Assembly (NCBI RefSeq): GCF_016616235.1
Contig: NZ_CP067100.1
Coordinates: 6,383,001 to 6,447,000 of the forward strand
From: Bradyrhizobium diazoefficiens
Lineage (GTDB): Bacteria; Pseudomonadota; Alphaproteobacteria; Rhizobiales; Xanthobacteraceae
Length of the DNA stretch: 64,000 bases
Direction: 5' to 3'
Part shown: in pieces, positions 61,622-64,000 of the stretch
Position numbering within the stretch: position 1 is the first letter of the stretch
How the letters are laid out: each line of letters starts with the position of its first letter
Made by a program: the position numbers and the translations under genes
The notes under the pieces: model-generated
What the model saw: the letters and a program-made list of their open reading frames with translations, nothing else
What the model was told of the DNA's origin: nothing
The model's database searches: none

Positions 61622-62716
61622 TCAGTGACGGGCAATGATATGATTGCTCGGCGACTCCCACCGCGCGACAACTTCCTCGCCCACAGCGTATCGAAGTCCC
61701 GCGTGTTGCGACTGATTCTGCTCGAACACGATGATCTGCCCGCCACTCGGCGTCCTGAGGTAATAGTGACTGACGAAACCGCGATAGATCGCCTGGTCGA
61801 CACGCGCCATCACGCTGTTCGCAGGTTGCGCCGCCGAGGCCTGACCAGCCCTCTCGACGATGATCGCCTCGGGCCTGATCGAGACCATCGCGTCGCTCGC
61901 CGATGCTGGAAGCTGCTCGACCTGAAGGCTCAATTCGGGCGACACGCGAATGACCGCTCCACTGCCATTGCGCTGCTCGACCGGACCTTCAAACAGGTTT
62001 GAGGCGCCGATGAACTGCGCGACGAATTTTGAAGCCGGACGCTGGTAAATTTCGGTGGCCGAGCCGACCTGCTCGAGCTTGCCATCGCGCATCACCACGA
62101 TCTTGTCAGCCATGGTCAGCGCTTCGTCCTGATCGTGGGTCACCATGATGGTGGTCAGGCCGAGCCTGCGCTGCAGGGCGCGCAGCTCGACCTGCATGCT
62201 CTCGCGAAGCCCCTTGTCGAGCGCCCCGAGCGGCTCGTCAAGCAGCAGCATTGCCGGCTCGATCACCAGGGCACGCCCCAGCGCGACGCGCTGTTGCTGA
62301 CCGCCGGAGAGCTGGGCCGGATAGCGCTTTCCGAAGTTCGACAGCTGGACGAGACTGAGAGCTTCGCTCACCTTCCTCGCAGCATCCGCCTTGGACATCC
62401 CGCGCATCTCCAGGCCGAATACGATGTTCTCCTCGACAGTCAGATGAGGGAACAAGGCATAGTTCTGGAACAGCATCCCGACGTTGCGGCGATGCACCGG
62501 CACGCCGGTCATCCTCTTGTCGTTGACGAAGACGTCGCCGGATGTCGGGCGGATCAGGCCCGCAATCATGCGGAGACAGGTCGTCTTGCCGCATCCGCTC
62601 GGACCGAGCAGAGCGACCATGTGCCCGGGCTCGATCGCGAGCGACACGTTGTCGACCGCGACCATGCGGCCGTATTCCTTGCCGAGGCGCTCAAGCCTGA
62701 CTTCAGAAGATTTCAT
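61622..62716 (-). CDS. polyamine-type ABC transporter ATP-binding protein (PotA-like)
   Basis: A 364-residue ATPase with a C-terminal TOBE regulatory domain. Walker A GPSGCGKTT, Q-loop MLFQNYALFPHLTVEENIVF, signature LSGGQQQRVALGRAL, Walker B MLLLDEPLGALDKGLRE, His switch in MVTHDQDEALTMADKI. The TOBE part has AIIVERAGQ and IYRGFVSHYYLRTPSGGQII. This is the spermidine/putrescine or Fe3+ importer class. It lies between the pxp operon and its own binding protein gene. Confidence 0.92.
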   Translation of the reverse strand: MKSSEVRLERLGKEYGRMVAVDNVSLAIEPGHMVALLGPSGCGKTTCLRMIAGLIRPTSGDVFVNDKRMTGVPVHRRNVGMLFQNYALFPHLTVEENIVFGLEMRGMSKADAARKVSEALSLVQLSNFGKRYPAQLSGGQQQRVALGRALVIEPAMLLLDEPLGALDKGLRESMQVELRALQRRLGLTTIMVTHDQDEALTMADKIVVMRDGKLEQVGSATEIYQRPASKFVAQFIGASNLFEGPVEQRNGSGAVIRVSPELSLQVEQLPASASDAMVSIRPEAIIVERAGQASAAQPANSVMARVDQAIYRGFVSHYYLRTPSGGQIIVFEQNQSQHAGLRYAVGEEVVARWESPSNHIIARH

Positions 62717-62727
62717 GACGACTCCAC

Positions 62728-63792
62728 TCAGCTCGTGAACACCTCGTTATATTTCTCCAGCCAGGGACCGCGGCGCGGGACGATGAAATTCCAGTCCGGC
62801 GTGAAGAGCCCGAGATCGGTTGCCTTCGTATCGGGATAAGCGAGGTATTTTGCCGTCTCAGGCTTGAAGTCGATGCCGCCGACCGAGGGCGCGCTCAGCG
62901 TCTGCTCCGATAGCATCTTGGCGACTGCCGGGTCTAGGATACGGTTGATGAAGGCAGCTCCGAGTTCCGGCTCCGGTGCATTCTTGACGATCGTCATGCT
63001 GTTGATGCCGGTAAACGCGCCTTCCTTCGGGAAGGTCATGTCGAGCGGCAGACCCTTCGCGGTGTGCGGATAGATCGCCTTGGAATATTCGATGCCGCCG
63101 ATCATCGCCTGCCCCTGCGCGACCTGGAGCACCTGCGCCTCGCTGTCGTAGATCGTCAGCACGTTCGGCTTGAGCGTCGCCAGCTTGTCCCAGCCCTGAT
63201 CGACCAAATATTGCGCCTCCTTGAACGGCTTGCCCGTGACGAGCGAGGCCGCAACGATGAGCATCAGCACGCTCTGGGTATTCTTCGGCGTGTTGAGGAG
63301 GATCTGCTTGCGATATTTGGCATCGAAGATCTCTTCATAGCTCTTGAGCGGCTTGGTCACCTGCGGATTGATGAACATCGCCGCGCTGGAGATCGAGAAT
63401 CCGACGCCGTATCCGTCCTCGAAAATATATCGCGGATAAACCTTCGCCAGATTGGGGATCTTGTCGGCGTCGAGCTTGCCGATCAGGCCCTCCTGCTTGG
63501 CCTGGGGGATGCCGACGTCATCCATCATCATGACGCTGAACCGCGGTGTATCGCGCGTTGCACGAAGCGCGGCGATGTTGGAGAGCGTCGCGCCTTCGAT
63601 CGTGAAGACCCGGCATTTGAACTCGGCTTCGAACTTGGGAATGACCTCCTTCTGGATCAGTTTACCCAGCGCGGAGTTGTAAACGCCAACATGCAGCTGC
63701 CTGGCGTCCTGCGACCAGGCCCGGCTGATGATGGTCGGGAAAGCGACCGCGGATGCACCGGCCTTGATGAGAGTCCTACGCGTCAGTCTCAT
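62728..63792 (-). CDS. ABC transporter substrate-binding protein (PotD/family 1-like)
   Basis: A 354-residue periplasmic protein; RRTLIKAGASAVAFPTIISR is a Tat-type signal. The mature part has LHVGVYNSALGKLIQKEVIP, GYGVGFSISSAAMFINPQVT, QGQAMIGGIEYSKAIY and FPKEGAFTGINSMTIVKNAP, the pattern of polyamine-type binding proteins. It gives specificity to the importer. The gene is 11 nt upstream of the ATPase gene. The ligand is unknown; the neighbourhood suggests an amide, lactam or amine. Confidence 0.88.
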   Translation of the reverse strand: MRLTRRTLIKAGASAVAFPTIISRAWSQDARQLHVGVYNSALGKLIQKEVIPKFEAEFKCRVFTIEGATLSNIAALRATRDTPRFSVMMMDDVGIPQAKQEGLIGKLDADKIPNLAKVYPRYIFEDGYGVGFSISSAAMFINPQVTKPLKSYEEIFDAKYRKQILLNTPKNTQSVLMLIVAASLVTGKPFKEAQYLVDQGWDKLATLKPNVLTIYDSEAQVLQVAQGQAMIGGIEYSKAIYPHTAKGLPLDMTFPKEGAFTGINSMTIVKNAPEPELGAAFINRILDPAVAKMLSEQTLSAPSVGGIDFKPETAKYLAYPDTKATDLGLFTPDWNFIVPRRGPWLEKYNEVFTS

Positions 63793-63819
63793 GGTCCTAT
63801 CTCCATCTACAAGAGCAAA

Positions 63820-64000
63820 TCAGGCGGCCAGCGCGCGGCGAAGACCTACCAATTTTTCCAAAATCAAGACGCCGACCATTGCCATCAGAATGATGATGGT
63901 CGACATCGCCGGCACGGACGGATCGAAAACATTGACGAGCTGCCGCATCAAGACCAGCGGAACGGGCGAGTATTCGGAGTTCGCCAGCCACATCGTGACA
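63820..64000 (-). CDS. ABC transporter permease, C-terminal part
   Basis: The reverse frame ends at 63820 with TGA and runs off the right edge, giving 60 residues. It reads VPLVLMRQLVNVFDPSVPAM then STIIILMAMVGVLILEKLVG, ending LRRALAA, with one membrane helix. The position 27 nt before the binding-protein gene and the C-terminal style fit a PotB/PotC-type permease. Confidence 0.7.
   Translation of the reverse strand, partial: VTMWLANSEYSPVPLVLMRQLVNVFDPSVPAMSTIIILMAMVGVLILEKLVGLRRALAA

Overview
The window is GC-rich chromosomal DNA whose gene content points to an alphaproteobacterium of the Bradyrhizobium/Nitrobacteraceae type. It carries ctrA and chpT, a GANTC-rich ctrA promoter, eipA (DUF1134), DUF6894 proteins, a fliI/fliJ/flhA set, a cheA-cheW-cheY-cheB-cheR operon and dispersed CTCTCCC...GGGAGAG and CGTCAT... 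palindromic repeats. Species assignment is inference from protein style, not from a marker gene search.

Layout. 1-2.3 kb: a secreted PQQ-type sugar dehydrogenase-like beta-propeller with a haem c motif, overlapping an SMP-30/gluconolactonase gene cut by the left edge. 2.5-12.9 kb: amine and amino-acid catabolism (gamma-glutamyltransferase-like enzyme, glutamylputrescine-oxidase-like flavoenzyme, polar amino-acid ABC importer, D-amino-acid dehydrogenase, omega-aminotransferase) with two XRE-cupin regulators. 12.9-18.9 kb: a three-subunit molybdenum aldehyde oxidoreductase of the PaoABC type, a TetR regulator and an MFS carrier. 19.0-23.4 kb: a periplasmic/outer-membrane copper-handling operon (His-rich protein, lipoprotein, TolC-family channel, multicopper oxidase, cupredoxin, CusF-like protein). 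23.7-45.2 kb: core cell-cycle, motility and envelope genes (flhA, ECF sigma/anti-sigma, fliJ, fliI, ctrA, DUF350-YgiB-YgiC operon, chemotaxis operon, chpT, cysQ, eipA).

45.4-52.4 kb starts at a tRNA-Val and is a decayed accessory stretch: small orphan genes, an Lrp pseudogene, a frameshifted HTH gene divergent from a Fic protein with an unusual array of 12-bp-spaced CGGCAA repeats over its start, and about 1 kb of sequence in which I see no gene.

52.4-64 kb is the most interesting part. A LysR gene sits beside an RraA-type aldolase and divergently from an operon SDR-accB-accC-pxpB-pxpC-second BCCP-like protein. This faces an opposing operon pxpB-pxpC-pxpA, followed by a polyamine-type ABC importer. 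The first operon has every module of urea amidolyase's carboxylase half (biotin carboxylase, biotin carrier, KipI/KipA-type carboxyltransferase) as separate proteins, plus a second carrier-like protein that has lost the biotinyl lysine. The second operon is a 5-oxoprolinase-like set whose PxpA has altered motifs. I infer an ATP-dependent pathway for an imported amide, lactam or guanidino compound; the substrate is not known.

Start codons were chosen from ribosome-binding sites, overlaps and family N-termini. No database search was possible; all family assignments are from recognition of motifs and overall sequence.
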